Source: Microbacterium sp. (lineage in GTDB: Bacteria; Actinomycetota; Actinomycetes; Actinomycetales; Microbacteriaceae). From it: 64,000 nucleotides of DNA. Each line of letters begins with the position of its first letter. The stretch's first letter is position 1. Both the position numbers and the translations under genes were made by a program. Shown piece by piece: positions 1 through 7,880 of this stretch. Location: contig NZ_JAFKIP010000005.1 in the NCBI RefSeq assembly GCF_017305435.1, positions 62,001 through 126,000 of the forward strand, given 5' to 3'. Under the pieces are notes generated by a model. That model saw only the letters and a program-made list of their open reading frames with translations. It made no database searches and had not been told where the DNA came from.

Positions 1-435
1 ATGATCGCGCACTTCCTCATCTCGGGGTACCTGTTCGTGCAGTCGCTCGTCGGCATCGACCCGGTGCCCTACCGCCTGCCCTACCCGTTCCGCCTGCTGA
101 CGCTCATCGGCGTCATGGCGATGCACGCGTTCTTCGGCATCTCGATCATGATGTCGACGGGGCTGTTCGTCGCGGAGTGGTTCGGCTCGATGGGGCGCAC
201 ATGGGGGGAGACGCCGCTCGCAGACCAGTACACCGGCGGCGGCGTCGCGTGGTCGATCGGTGAGATCCCGACGCTCATCCTCGCGATCACGGTGGCGATC
301 CAATGGAGCCGATCCGACGACCGGCTGCAGCGCCGGGCCGATCGGCAGGCCGACCGCACGAACGACGCCGAGCTCGTGGAGTACAACGCGCGGCTGCAGG
401 CACTCGCCGACCGCGACGCCCGCGCACGCCGCTGA
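1..435 (+). CDS. Cytochrome c oxidase assembly protein, CtaG family (C-terminal part, cut by window edge)
   Basis: This is the last 144 residues of a polytopic membrane protein. It shows three hydrophobic segments followed by a charged tail rich in Arg and Asp. Segments such as RLPYPFRLL, AMHAFFGISIM and the GGGVAWSIGEIPT region before the last helix are typical of the caa3-type CtaG domain. In actinobacteria this domain is often fused behind a CopD-like copper domain. The family is implicated in copper delivery to cytochrome c oxidase at the membrane. The apparent Met at base 1 is probably internal, because the usual protein is far longer, so the true start lies upstream of the window. The family call is from recognised sequence pattern; the role is family knowledge. 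Confidence 0.85.
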   Translation: MIAHFLISGYLFVQSLVGIDPVPYRLPYPFRLLTLIGVMAMHAFFGISIMMSTGLFVAEWFGSMGRTWGETPLADQYTGGGVAWSIGEIPTLILAITVAIQWSRSDDRLQRRADRQADRTNDAELVEYNARLQALADRDARARR

Positions 436-440
436 CCGCG

Positions 441-1583
441 TCAGTCGCCGTCGGTGACCTGAATGGATGCCGTGCCGTCGGGCAGGATCGTCACCGTGCC
501 CCCCATGAAGAAGGGCACCGCTTCGTCGAGGGTGCGGACGCTGCCGTCGAAGAGCGAGCGGATGTCGACCGTGATGTGCGCGGCGGCCTGCACGCGCTCG
601 ATCGCCCAGTTCGCGCCGTCCGGGACGAGCGAGATCTTCGGCTGCTGAGCGATCGACCAGGTCGGCGCGCTCGCGATGCGGTTCTGCACGACGAGGCCGA
701 AGGGGCATCCGGTGGGCTGCAGCACCTGCTGCGTGGCGCACGCGGTGAGGAACGCTTCGACCTGCTCCTGCACGGCGGCGACGAACTTCTCGGTCGGCTG
801 GGTCTGCAGGTCGACGGGGATCTTCGCGAGCGGGGTGTCGGAGAGCACGGCGACCCCGGGGCTCGACGAGATCGCGGTGTCGACGGAGATCGAATAGAGG
901 CCGGGCGAGAACACCAGCAGCGACACCGGATCGAGCGGGTCGGCGGCCTCTCTGTCCGGCGAGACCTGTCGCGTGTCGAGGTCGAAGCCGTTGACCGCGA
1001 ACTGGGTCGCGCCGCGCAGCGTCAGACTGATCGCGGCGAGCGGGCTCGTCGCGAACCGCCACGTCGGCAGGAGCCCGATGGACCCGGCTCGTTCCACGTG
1101 GAACGCCGTCGAGCCCGCATGCGGACCGGCGGCGTAGGACACCGTGATGATCGTCGTCCCACCGGAATCACCGGAATCGCCCGGCTCGGCGGTGACCGAG
1201 GTGACCTCGGCATCCGTCAGCGGCGCCAGCGCCGCGCGGCGCAGGAGGGCTTCGTCGGCATCGGCGGGGAGGCCCGAGCGCAGGAGGGCGGCGGAGTCGA
1301 CCGCGACGCCGGGGACGGCGAGGGCTCCCGCCGCGTCGCCGCGGCTCAGCAGATCGAGGTAGCGGCGCACGAACGCCGCGGGGCTGTAGAGGTCGTCGTA
1401 GAGCACCACGCCCGCAGCGCCGAACGCGCCGGCGAGGAGGACGCCGATGACACCGAGTGCGGTGAGGTCGCGGCCGAGCGAGCTGCGGCGACGGCCGCGA
1501 CGGCGCGTCGAGCGGGCGGACGCGGGAGACGCGACACCACCCGCCGCGGCATCCACCGTCTCGCCTTCCGCTTCCGCACCCAC
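441..1583 (-). CDS. Conserved membrane-anchored hypothetical protein (actinobacterial)
   Basis: 380 residues. A basic N-terminal stretch rich in Arg (about residues 20-36) is followed by one membrane helix (about 42-65), then a long extracytoplasmic part. The segment just after the helix (FVRRYLDLLSRGDAAGAL) resembles the first helices of NTF2-like or DUF4878-type folds, and a second similar repeat follows. No catalytic motif is visible. It lies tail-to-tail with the CtaG-type gene (5 bp between ends) and starts 26 bp from the divergent helicase gene. I do not recognise a function; a membrane-tethered extracytoplasmic protein is all the sequence supports. Confidence 0.7.
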   Translation of the reverse strand: MGAEAEGETVDAAAGGVASPASARSTRRRGRRRSSLGRDLTALGVIGVLLAGAFGAAGVVLYDDLYSPAAFVRRYLDLLSRGDAAGALAVPGVAVDSAALLRSGLPADADEALLRRAALAPLTDAEVTSVTAEPGDSGDSGGTTIITVSYAAGPHAGSTAFHVERAGSIGLLPTWRFATSPLAAISLTLRGATQFAVNGFDLDTRQVSPDREAADPLDPVSLLVFSPGLYSISVDTAISSSPGVAVLSDTPLAKIPVDLQTQPTEKFVAAVQEQVEAFLTACATQQVLQPTGCPFGLVVQNRIASAPTWSIAQQPKISLVPDGANWAIERVQAAAHITVDIRSLFDGSVRTLDEAVPFFMGGTVTILPDGTASIQVTDGD

Positions 1584-1609
1584 GCGCCCAGTCTAGGAAA
1601 TGGACGCTG

Positions 1610-3040
1610 ATGGCTAGCATTGTGTCGGTGAACATCCCTCCGCTCTCCCCCGAGCAGGAGGAGCTGTTCCGCCTCATCGAAGACACCCGCGAGCATGTCT
1701 TCGTGACGGGGCGCGCGGGGACGGGCAAGTCGACGCTGCTGCAGCACCTCGCCTGGAACACCGAGAAGCAGATCGCCGTCTGCGCGCCGACGGGAGTCGC
1801 GGCGCTCAACGTCGAGGGGCAGACGATCCACTCGCTGTTCCGGCTGCCGATCGGGCTCATCGCCGACAGTGAGCTGGAGCAGTCGGAGCCCGCGCGGAAG
1901 ATCATGAACGCGATCGACACGCTCGTGATCGACGAGATCTCGATGGTGAATGCGGACCTCATGGATGCCATCGACCGCTCCCTCCGGCAGGCCCGCCGCA
2001 AGCGGTCGGAGCCGTTCGGCGGCGTGCAGGTCGTCATGTTCGGCGACCCGTACCAGCTCGCCCCCGTGCCCCCGCGCGGAGACGAGCGCAAGTACGTCGA
2101 CGACCACTACCGCTCGTTCTGGTTCTTCGACGCGCAGGTGTGGGCGGGGCCCTCGTCGGGCTCGGCGGCCGGGGTCGGCGGTGGGGGCGGAGCGGTCCGG
2201 TCGGATGGCCTCCTCGACCTCGGGCGGGTCGGCACGCCTCTGAACATCCGCGAGCTCGGTCACATCCATCGCCAGGCGGACGACTCCTTCAAGGCGATGC
2301 TGAACGCCGTCCGCTACGGCGTCGTCACGGCCGAGATCGCCGGCGCGCTCAACGCCGCGGGTGCGCGACCGGTGCCCGAGCCGGCCGACGGCGAACCGCC
2401 GATCATCACCCTCGCGACGCGCAACGACATCGTGAACCGCATCAACCAGCGGCACCTCGACGCGCTGACGGGGCCTGTGCAGACGGCGCGCGCCGAGGTC
2501 TCCGGCGACTTCGGGCGGGGGGATGCCGGGTACCCGGCCGACGCGGAGCTGCAGCTGAAGGTCGGCGCCCAGGTGATGTTCCTGCGCAACGATGTCGCGG
2601 GCTACGGCGCCCCGGGCGGGGGTGGACCGCGCTGGGTCAACGGATCGATCGGCACCGTCACACGGATCGCGGGCGGAACCGTGCGCGTCGAACTGGACGG
2701 CGAGGAGCACGACGTCGAACCCGCCGTGTGGGAGAGGTTCCGGTATGCGTACGACCCGGCATCCCGCAAGCTCACGCGCGAGATCGCGGCGGAGTTCACG
2801 CAGTTCCCGCTGCGGCTCGCGTGGGCGGTCACGATCCACAAGTCGCAGGGCAAGACCTACGATCGCGCGGTGATCGACCTCGGGTCGGGTGCGTTCGCCC
2901 CGGGGCAGACCTACGTCGCGCTGTCGCGGCTGACGTCGCTCGACGGGCTGTACCTGACGCGGCCGCTCCGGCCGAGCGACATCCTCGTGGATGCCGACGT
3001 GCGCCGCTTCATGGCCGGCGTGCGCGCGTCGGGCTTCTGA
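1610..3040 (+). CDS. Pif1/RecD2-like superfamily 1B ATP-dependent helicase
   Basis: 476 residues. Walker A is GRAGTGKST at about 34-42, motif Ia is CAPTGVAAL, and Walker B is LVIDEISM at about 105-112. Motif VI-type residues appear in TIHKSQGKTYD and YVALSRLTSLDGLYL near the C-terminus. This combination defines Pif1/RecD-type 5'-3' DNA helicases, and the size matches the short bacterial Pif1-like proteins. A Gly-rich insertion (GVGGGGG, near residue 187) sits just before the HRQ motif, where family members usually have a short loop. ATG at 1610 is used; an in-frame GTG at 1628 is a possible alternative because neither has a strong ribosome binding site. It is probably involved in DNA repair or replication-fork processing (inference). 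Confidence 0.85.
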   Translation: MASIVSVNIPPLSPEQEELFRLIEDTREHVFVTGRAGTGKSTLLQHLAWNTEKQIAVCAPTGVAALNVEGQTIHSLFRLPIGLIADSELEQSEPARKIMNAIDTLVIDEISMVNADLMDAIDRSLRQARRKRSEPFGGVQVVMFGDPYQLAPVPPRGDERKYVDDHYRSFWFFDAQVWAGPSSGSAAGVGGGGGAVRSDGLLDLGRVGTPLNIRELGHIHRQADDSFKAMLNAVRYGVVTAEIAGALNAAGARPVPEPADGEPPIITLATRNDIVNRINQRHLDALTGPVQTARAEVSGDFGRGDAGYPADAELQLKVGAQVMFLRNDVAGYGAPGGGGPRWVNGSIGTVTRIAGGTVRVELDGEEHDVEPAVWERFRYAYDPASRKLTREIAAEFTQFPLRLAWAVTIHKSQGKTYDRAVIDLGSGAFAPGQTYVALSRLTSLDGLYLTRPLRPSDILVDADVRRFMAGVRASGF

Positions 3041-3042
3041 CG

Positions 3043-3708
3043 TCAGGCCGCGGCGGACTTGGCGGCGGCGAGGTCGACGAACAGGTCGGTGTTCAGCTGG
3101 TACGCGTACAGGACCTCGTCGATGACGCGCTCGGCCTCGGCGGCATCCCACGGTGCGGCATCCAGCTGCTCGCGGTAGACGTCCTTGAAAGCGGCCGGGT
3201 CGGCGATCTCGTCGAACACGTAGAAGCCGATGCCGTTCGTGCCGAGCTCGAACTGGCGCGACATGAGCTTGCCGATGAACTGCCCGCCGGAGAGGTCGCC
3301 GAGGTAGCGCGTGTAGTGGTGCGCGACGAAACCGCCCGCCCAGCCGGTGGCCTGGATCTCGCGGATGCGGTCGACGTAGCGCTCGGTCGTCGGGACCGGC
3401 GTGATGCGCGCGCGCCAGTCGGCGCCGATCAGGTACTCGAGGTCGGCTTCGAGTGCCGGCAGGCGCGTGAGCCGCGACGTGATGAACGGGGCGGCGACCG
3501 GGTCGCCGGCGAACGTGGATGCCGCGGATTCGAGGGCCTCGTAGATGAACCAGTGCTGCGCGACGAGCGCGACGTAGTCCTCGCGCGTGCCCTTGCCGCG
3601 CATGAGGTCGGCCATGAAACCGGCGTGCTCGCTGCCGGAGTGGGCAGCGCGCGACCGCTCGCGCAGAGCGGTCGAGAACGGGGTGATGTCGGTCATGACC
3701 GTCAGCAT
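3043..3708 (-). CDS. hmuO: Heme oxygenase (biliverdin-producing, HmuO/HO-1 type)
   Basis: 221 residues. The N-terminal RSRAAHSGSEH contains the expected axial heme-ligand His, and the distal-helix motif YLGDLSGGQ is present in full. The length matches bacterial HmuO. The enzyme opens heme with oxygen and electrons to release Fe(II), biliverdin and CO, letting the cell use heme as an iron source. ATG at 3708 is the most upstream start; ATG at 3696 (MTDITPF) is equally plausible and would leave more leader after the operator. A near-perfect DtxR-type iron box lies immediately upstream (3713-3731), so expression is expected in iron limitation. The DUF2470 gene upstream supports a heme/iron role. 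Confidence 0.93.
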   Translation of the reverse strand: MLTVMTDITPFSTALRERSRAAHSGSEHAGFMADLMRGKGTREDYVALVAQHWFIYEALESAASTFAGDPVAAPFITSRLTRLPALEADLEYLIGADWRARITPVPTTERYVDRIREIQATGWAGGFVAHHYTRYLGDLSGGQFIGKLMSRQFELGTNGIGFYVFDEIADPAAFKDVYREQLDAAPWDAAEAERVIDEVLYAYQLNTDLFVDLAAAKSAAA

Positions 3709-3712
3709 AGCT

Positions 3713-3731
3713 GAAACTAAGGCTCACCTAA
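3713..3731 (-). promoter_or_regulatory. DtxR/IdeR-type iron box upstream of heme oxygenase
   Basis: Read on the minus strand the 19-mer is TTAGGTGAGCCTTAGTTTC. It matches the DtxR/IdeR operator consensus (TTAGG, then GCCTAA arms) at most positions. It ends 4 bases before the heme oxygenase ATG at 3708, so bound repressor would cover the start region and block transcription when Fe(II) is abundant. The match is seen directly; regulation is inferred from the well-known DtxR/IdeR regulon, in which heme oxygenase is a classic member. Confidence 0.75.
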
Positions 3732-3788
3732 ACTGAAGGTTTGTGAAGATGTCGCTGTGTGTCTCGCGAGAGCGCCGGGCGCGTGCGC

Positions 3789-4100
3789 TCAGTCGTGCGG
3801 GCGCGCGGTGACCCCGAGGCGCGCACACGCCTCGTCATAGAGTGCGACGATCTCGCGACGGACCTCGCGGCGCTCCGTGATCTCGCCACCGAGCCACGGC
3901 ACCCGGATGACGTCTTCGGCGCCGTCGGCGGTGATCACGTGCCAGTGACCGGCGGCGCCGTCGAACGTCGTCATCGACGCCGAGATGACGTCCTGCACCG
4001 GCGAGAAGGCGCGCGCGATGAGCAGGTTGTCGTCCGTGTGGTCGTTGTTCATGTGACCGAGCACGCCCGCGAGGGCGTCGGCGTCGAAGGTGTGCGGCAT
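3789..4100 (-). CDS. DUF2470 domain protein, heme/iron-utilisation associated
   Basis: 103 residues spanning essentially one DUF2470 domain. The signature HMNNDHTDDN lies near residue 16 and the VPW segment in the second half. In larger proteins this domain follows a pyridoxamine-phosphate-oxidase-like heme-degrading or heme-binding domain (HugZ type); here it stands alone. It is encoded 81 bp upstream of the heme oxygenase on the same strand, and the iron box lies in that gap. A role in heme handling together with heme oxygenase is inferred from this pairing. Confidence 0.8.
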   Translation of the reverse strand: MPHTFDADALAGVLGHMNNDHTDDNLLIARAFSPVQDVISASMTTFDGAAGHWHVITADGAEDVIRVPWLGGEITERREVRREIVALYDEACARLGVTARPHD

Positions 4101-4221
4101 GCTCCTACCCTAGGCAGCCCCTGGCATCGGCCCGTGCGCCGGTTCTGCATCGATCGCGTCACGCTGGCAGGGCACACAGGCAATGTGTCCTACGCTGAGA
4201 AGGAACTTTCGGGGGTGAGGG

Positions 4222-5469
4222 ATGCCGCGTACTGTACGCGCGACACGGATCGGTGCGGTCGTGACCGCCGCAGCACTGGCGCTGTCGCTGGCCGCATGTG
4301 CCCCTGAATCCGGTCCCACCGTAGACCTCCCCGCGCAGGTCGATGCCGCCTTCGCGGACGACACGCAGGCGCAGCTGCAGGCGGCGGTCGATCGCGCGGT
4401 CGCGGCATCCGGTGCGAGCGGTGCCGTCGTCGGCGTCTGGGCGCCCTGGGCCGGGACGTGGCTCGCCGGCGCGGGGACCGTGGCTCCGGGGGCGGCGGGC
4501 GTCGACGACGGCGCCAGCTTCACGGCCGGGAGTATCACCCGCGCGATGACGTGCGACGTCCTCTACGGCATGGTCGCCGACGGGGTCGTGAAGCTCGAGG
4601 ACAGCGTGGCGACGTATGTGCCGGGCGTTCCGGCGCTCGAGGGGATCACGCTCGCGCAGCTGTGCAACTCGACGAGCGGCCTGGCTCCGTACCTGCCGGC
4701 CGTCTTCGGCCGGATCATCGCGACGCCGGACCGCGTGTGGAACGAGCGCGAGCTGGTCGGCTACGGTATCACGCGCGCAGGCACCGCCCCCGGGTCGTTC
4801 GCCGACTCGGACACGGGGTACGTCCTCCTCGGCATCGCGCTCGAGCGCGCGTCCCGCGTCAGCATCGAGGCGCTCTACGAGAAGTACGTCTTCGATCCGA
4901 TCGGCATGCCCGACACCTCCCTGCCGGCGTCGGCGGCGGCGTCGATGCACGGACTGTGGTCGCCGAACAACGCCGAGGGTGCGGTGGAGTGCGCGGCGCC
5001 GATCGATCTGAGCGACCTCTCGCCGACGGTCGAGCACACCGCGGGCGGTGTCGTCTCCGACCTCGAGGACCTGGGCCGGTACACGCAGGCGCTCGCGCTG
5101 GGCGTGCGGTCGTACGACAAGGGCGGACGGTTCGATGCGCCGCTGCCGGCGGCCGGGGATGCCGCGTCGTGGTTCACCGCGACAGGCGGCACCTACCAGG
5201 CGGGCACGCTCGTCGGGCAGTACGGATCGATCCCGGGCTTTCTCACGGCGGCGTTCGCCGACCGCAACACCGGGATGACGGTCGTCGTCGCGCTCAACAA
5301 CTCGCGCGCGTCGGACGTGCTCGTCCGCGCCCTCGCGTGGGAGCTCGCGGCGATCACGTCGAAGGCCCCCGCCGCGACAGGGCAGACCGCCCCCGACGCC
5401 GGCCTGCCCTGGACCGCGGATGACATGGCCGCCCAGGTGACGGCGGCGGCGGTCTGCCCGATTCCGTGA
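4222..5469 (+). CDS. Beta-lactamase/DD-peptidase-fold lipoprotein with degenerate active site
   Basis: 415 residues with a signal peptide and lipobox ending LSLAAC (lipidated Cys26). The rest aligns in order with class C beta-lactamase-type serine hydrolases. The usual SxxK motif reads SITR (Ser104, Arg107), so the catalytic Lys is replaced. The usual YxN motif reads DSD in FADSDTGY (Asp195, Asp197), so the catalytic Tyr and the Asn are both lost. The third motif region is kept as HTAGG (272-276). An active beta-lactamase or DD-carboxypeptidase needs the Lys and Tyr, so this is probably a non-catalytic binding or scaffolding lipoprotein, or an enzyme with altered chemistry. GTGA overlap with the next gene indicates coupling to the exporter. 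Confidence 0.85.
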   Translation: MPRTVRATRIGAVVTAAALALSLAACAPESGPTVDLPAQVDAAFADDTQAQLQAAVDRAVAASGASGAVVGVWAPWAGTWLAGAGTVAPGAAGVDDGASFTAGSITRAMTCDVLYGMVADGVVKLEDSVATYVPGVPALEGITLAQLCNSTSGLAPYLPAVFGRIIATPDRVWNERELVGYGITRAGTAPGSFADSDTGYVLLGIALERASRVSIEALYEKYVFDPIGMPDTSLPASAAASMHGLWSPNNAEGAVECAAPIDLSDLSPTVEHTAGGVVSDLEDLGRYTQALALGVRSYDKGGRFDAPLPAAGDAASWFTATGGTYQAGTLVGQYGSIPGFLTAAFADRNTGMTVVVALNNSRASDVLVRALAWELAAITSKAPAATGQTAPDAGLPWTADDMAAQVTAAAVCPIP

Positions 5470-6410
5470 CCGCGGCCGCCGCTGCCGCCGGCGCGAACGG
5501 TGGCGTCGGCAGGCCGGGCGGTGCGTCGGGCGGAGCGCCGGGCGGTGCCGTCGTGCTCGTCGTCGCGGGGCTCGCGTGCCAAGAGGTCGGTGCGTCGCTG
5601 GCAGTGCTGCTGTTCCCGCAGGTGGGTGCGCTCGGCATGGTCATGCTGCGGCTCGTGTTCTCGGCGCTCATCCTCCTCGCGGTGTCGCGCCCCCGTGTGC
5701 GCGGTCATGACCGGGCGGCGTGGGGCGCGGTCATGCGGCTCGGTCTCGCCCTCGCCGTGATGAACGGGTTGTTCTACCTCGCGCTCGAACGGCTGCCGCT
5801 CGGCGTCACGGTCACGATCGAGGTGCTCGGCCCGCTGACCCTGTCGATCCTCGCCAGCCGGCGGGCCTCCGCCTGGCTGTGGGCCGCTCTCGCGCTCGCA
5901 GGCGTCGTCGCGCTCGGCGGGGGCGGGTGGGACCGGCTGGACCTCGTCGGCGTCCTCTTCGCGCTGGGTGCCGCCGCGATGTGGGCGCTCTACATCCTCT
6001 CGTCGGCGCGTGTGGGCGCCGCGTTCCCGAAGCTCGACGGGCTGGCGCTCGCGATGACGGTCGGCGCGCTCGTGTCGCTGCCGTTCGGGATCGCGACGGC
6101 CGGCCCCGGCCTGGCACCCTTCGGTCTCCACACGCTCGGGCTCCTGGGTCTCGGCGCGGCGGTGGCCGTGCTCTCCTCGACGCTGCCATACGCGTTCGAG
6201 CTCGTCGCGCTGCGGCGGCTGCAGGCATCCGCCTTCGCGATCCTCATGAGCCTCGCGCCGGCGACCGCCGCCCTCGCGGGGCTGGTCCTCCTCGGCCAGC
6301 GCCTGAGCGCGCTCGAGGTCGTCGGGGTCGCGCTGGTCGTCGCGGCATCCATCGGCGCCGTGCGCGCCGCGGGGCGCCGCGCACGCGATGTGACCGCGCC
6401 GTTGGGCTGA
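5466..6410 (+). CDS. EamA/DMT-superfamily exporter (RhtA-like)
   Basis: 314 residues with about ten hydrophobic helices in two EamA repeats, which is the standard architecture of drug/metabolite transporters. The second half contains the typical TLPYAFELVALRRL and MSLAPATAALAGL segments of the RhtA (threonine/homoserine exporter) branch. Start GTG at 5466 overlaps the stop of the preceding lipoprotein gene by four bases, so the two are translated together. The N-terminus has a short Ala/Gly-rich lead before the first helix. Substrate cannot be read from sequence; efflux of amino acids or similar small metabolites is the family expectation. Confidence 0.85.
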   Translation: MTAAAAAAGANGGVGRPGGASGGAPGGAVVLVVAGLACQEVGASLAVLLFPQVGALGMVMLRLVFSALILLAVSRPRVRGHDRAAWGAVMRLGLALAVMNGLFYLALERLPLGVTVTIEVLGPLTLSILASRRASAWLWAALALAGVVALGGGGWDRLDLVGVLFALGAAAMWALYILSSARVGAAFPKLDGLALAMTVGALVSLPFGIATAGPGLAPFGLHTLGLLGLGAAVAVLSSTLPYAFELVALRRLQASAFAILMSLAPATAALAGLVLLGQRLSALEVVGVALVVAASIGAVRAAGRRARDVTAPLG

Positions 6411-6428
6411 CGGCGCGGTCACATCGCG
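6384..6428. terminator. Bidirectional terminator hairpin between convergent genes
   Basis: A perfect 19-bp inverted repeat (arms 6384-6402 and 6410-6428, 7-base loop) spans the stop codons of the converging exporter and Nramp-like genes. The left arm lies inside the last codons of the exporter. There is no long T-run, as is common in high-GC actinobacteria. Confidence 0.75.
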
Positions 6429-6431
6429 AGA

Positions 6432-7736
6432 TCAGATCCCGAGGAGGCTCGTCACCAGTCGGACCGACAGTGCGAGCACAGCCACGAGGCCGATGCCGCC
6501 TGCCAGGTTCTGCCACCAACGATTGCGCAGATCGCCCATGAGCGAGCGCCGGTTGGCCATCACGATGATGAGGAGTGCGAGCACGGGTGCGACGAGCACG
6601 GTCAGCGCCTGCGCGATCACGATCAGCTGCACGGGGGAACTCTGGAAGATCACCGTGATGGCGACACCGAAGGCGAGGATCGCCCCGCTCACGGTCTTCG
6701 CGGTCCGCGAGCTCGATGAAGCCCCGCGGCCGAGGCCGTCGGAGAGCATCGTGCCCCCGGCCGTTGCGTTGGCGATCATGGACGAGAACGCGGCTCCGAA
6801 GAACCCGAGCGCGAAGATGGTGGACCCGACGGGGCCCGCGAGCGGTTCGAAGATGCCGGCAAGGGCGACGATCGTCGGCGCCGTCTCACCGGTCTTGCCG
6901 AGGACGGATGCCGCCACGACGATGACGAGCGCCGTCATGACCCCGGGGGCGACGATGCCCGGGACGGTGTCCACGATCGTGACGTCGCGGTAGTCGGCCT
7001 CGGTGCGTCCGCGCTCCTTCGTGCCGTAGGCCGTGTAGAACGCGGCGTTGATCGAGAAGTTCGTGCCGACGAGGGCGACGATGAGCAGCCATGCTCCGTC
7101 GGGAATCGACGGGAGCAGGCCCACCCCGACTGCTGCCCAGTCGGGGTGGGAGATGAAGGCGCTCGCAATGAAGGCGACGGCCATCAGAGCGACGATGACG
7201 ACGAGGACCTTCTCGATGACGCGGTAGACGTTGCGCAGAAGCAGAAGCCCGGCGACGGCGACCGTGCAGATGATCGTCCACATGATCGGGCTGCCACCGA
7301 AGAGCATCGACAGTCCGAGTCCCGATCCGACCGCGTTGCCGACCGAGAAGCACAGCGTGATGAGGAAGACGCCGATGCCCGCAGCGACCCCCACCCAGGT
7401 GCCGAGGTGCTCCTTGATCGACGAGATGAGGGAGAGGGGTGAGCGGATGCCGAGGCGCACGCTCATGTCGGTCAGGAAGATCATCAGGATGGTCGACACG
7501 ACGATGACCCAGATCAGCGTGTATTGGTAGCCGCTGCCGGCCTGGACGGCGGTCGTCAGATTGCCGGGCCCGAACTGCCAGGCGCCCGCGACGAAGGCGG
7601 GGCCGATGAGGGCGAGCTGTTGCCAGAAGCTGCGGCGGGTGCGGTGGGAGTTCACGATGGACTTCATTGTCTCGGTCGAGACCCGACCGTAGCCGGTGCC
7701 GGGTGTCGTAGAGGTGTGGCGAGTGTCGTTGCTCAT
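6432..7736 (-). CDS. Nramp-family (APC-fold) transporter lacking canonical metal-binding residues
   Basis: 434 residues with about eleven helices and the overall Nramp pattern, including the conserved start of helix 1. The hallmark DPGN metal-binding motif reads GPGN (residues 56-59), so the essential Asp is Gly. The helix-6 motif usually containing A-M-P-H reads NFSINAAFY (about 226-234), so the metal-coordinating Met and His are also absent. The substrate is therefore unlikely to be Mn(II) or Fe(II). It is downstream of a divergent DHDPS/NAL-type aldolase gene on the same strand, separated by a hairpin, and both face a LacI-type regulator. Transport of an organic substrate of that pathway is a reasonable inference. 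A purine-rich site (AAGGAG) precedes the ATG. Confidence 0.8.
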   Translation of the reverse strand: MSNDTRHTSTTPGTGYGRVSTETMKSIVNSHRTRRSFWQQLALIGPAFVAGAWQFGPGNLTTAVQAGSGYQYTLIWVIVVSTILMIFLTDMSVRLGIRSPLSLISSIKEHLGTWVGVAAGIGVFLITLCFSVGNAVGSGLGLSMLFGGSPIMWTIICTVAVAGLLLLRNVYRVIEKVLVVIVALMAVAFIASAFISHPDWAAVGVGLLPSIPDGAWLLIVALVGTNFSINAAFYTAYGTKERGRTEADYRDVTIVDTVPGIVAPGVMTALVIVVAASVLGKTGETAPTIVALAGIFEPLAGPVGSTIFALGFFGAAFSSMIANATAGGTMLSDGLGRGASSSSRTAKTVSGAILAFGVAITVIFQSSPVQLIVIAQALTVLVAPVLALLIIVMANRRSLMGDLRNRWWQNLAGGIGLVAVLALSVRLVTSLLGI

Positions 7737-7820
7737 GGTGCGGGTTCTCCTTCATCGGAGGGCCGAAGCCGAGTGGTCGTCATTGACGCGGGGTGTCGAC
7801 GGTGAGCGCCGTCGGGGTGA

Positions 7821-7862
7821 CGGCCGGGGAGAGCTGCGGTGTGCGCACGCTCTCCCCGGCCG
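7821..7862 (-). terminator. Hairpin downstream of the aldolase gene
   Basis: A perfect 13-bp inverted repeat (CGGCCGGGGAGAG at 7821-7833, its complement at 7850-7862) lies just after the stop of the aldolase gene and 85 bp before the Nramp-like start. It probably terminates or attenuates transcription between the two genes, giving the transporter lower expression than the aldolase. Confidence 0.6.
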
Positions 7863-7880
7863 AGCGGGCTGGGTGCGAGA

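Noticed and set aside
1346-3727. A 793-codon minus-strand open frame
   Set aside because: Antisense to the Pif1-like helicase and partly in another frame of the heme oxygenase gene; Arg-rich low-complexity translation, no start signal.
6432-7736. Annotation as manganese transporter MntH
   Set aside because: Overall Nramp-like, but the DPGN Asp and the helix-6 Met/His needed for Mn(II) or Fe(II) are absent, so a metal-transport name would mislead.
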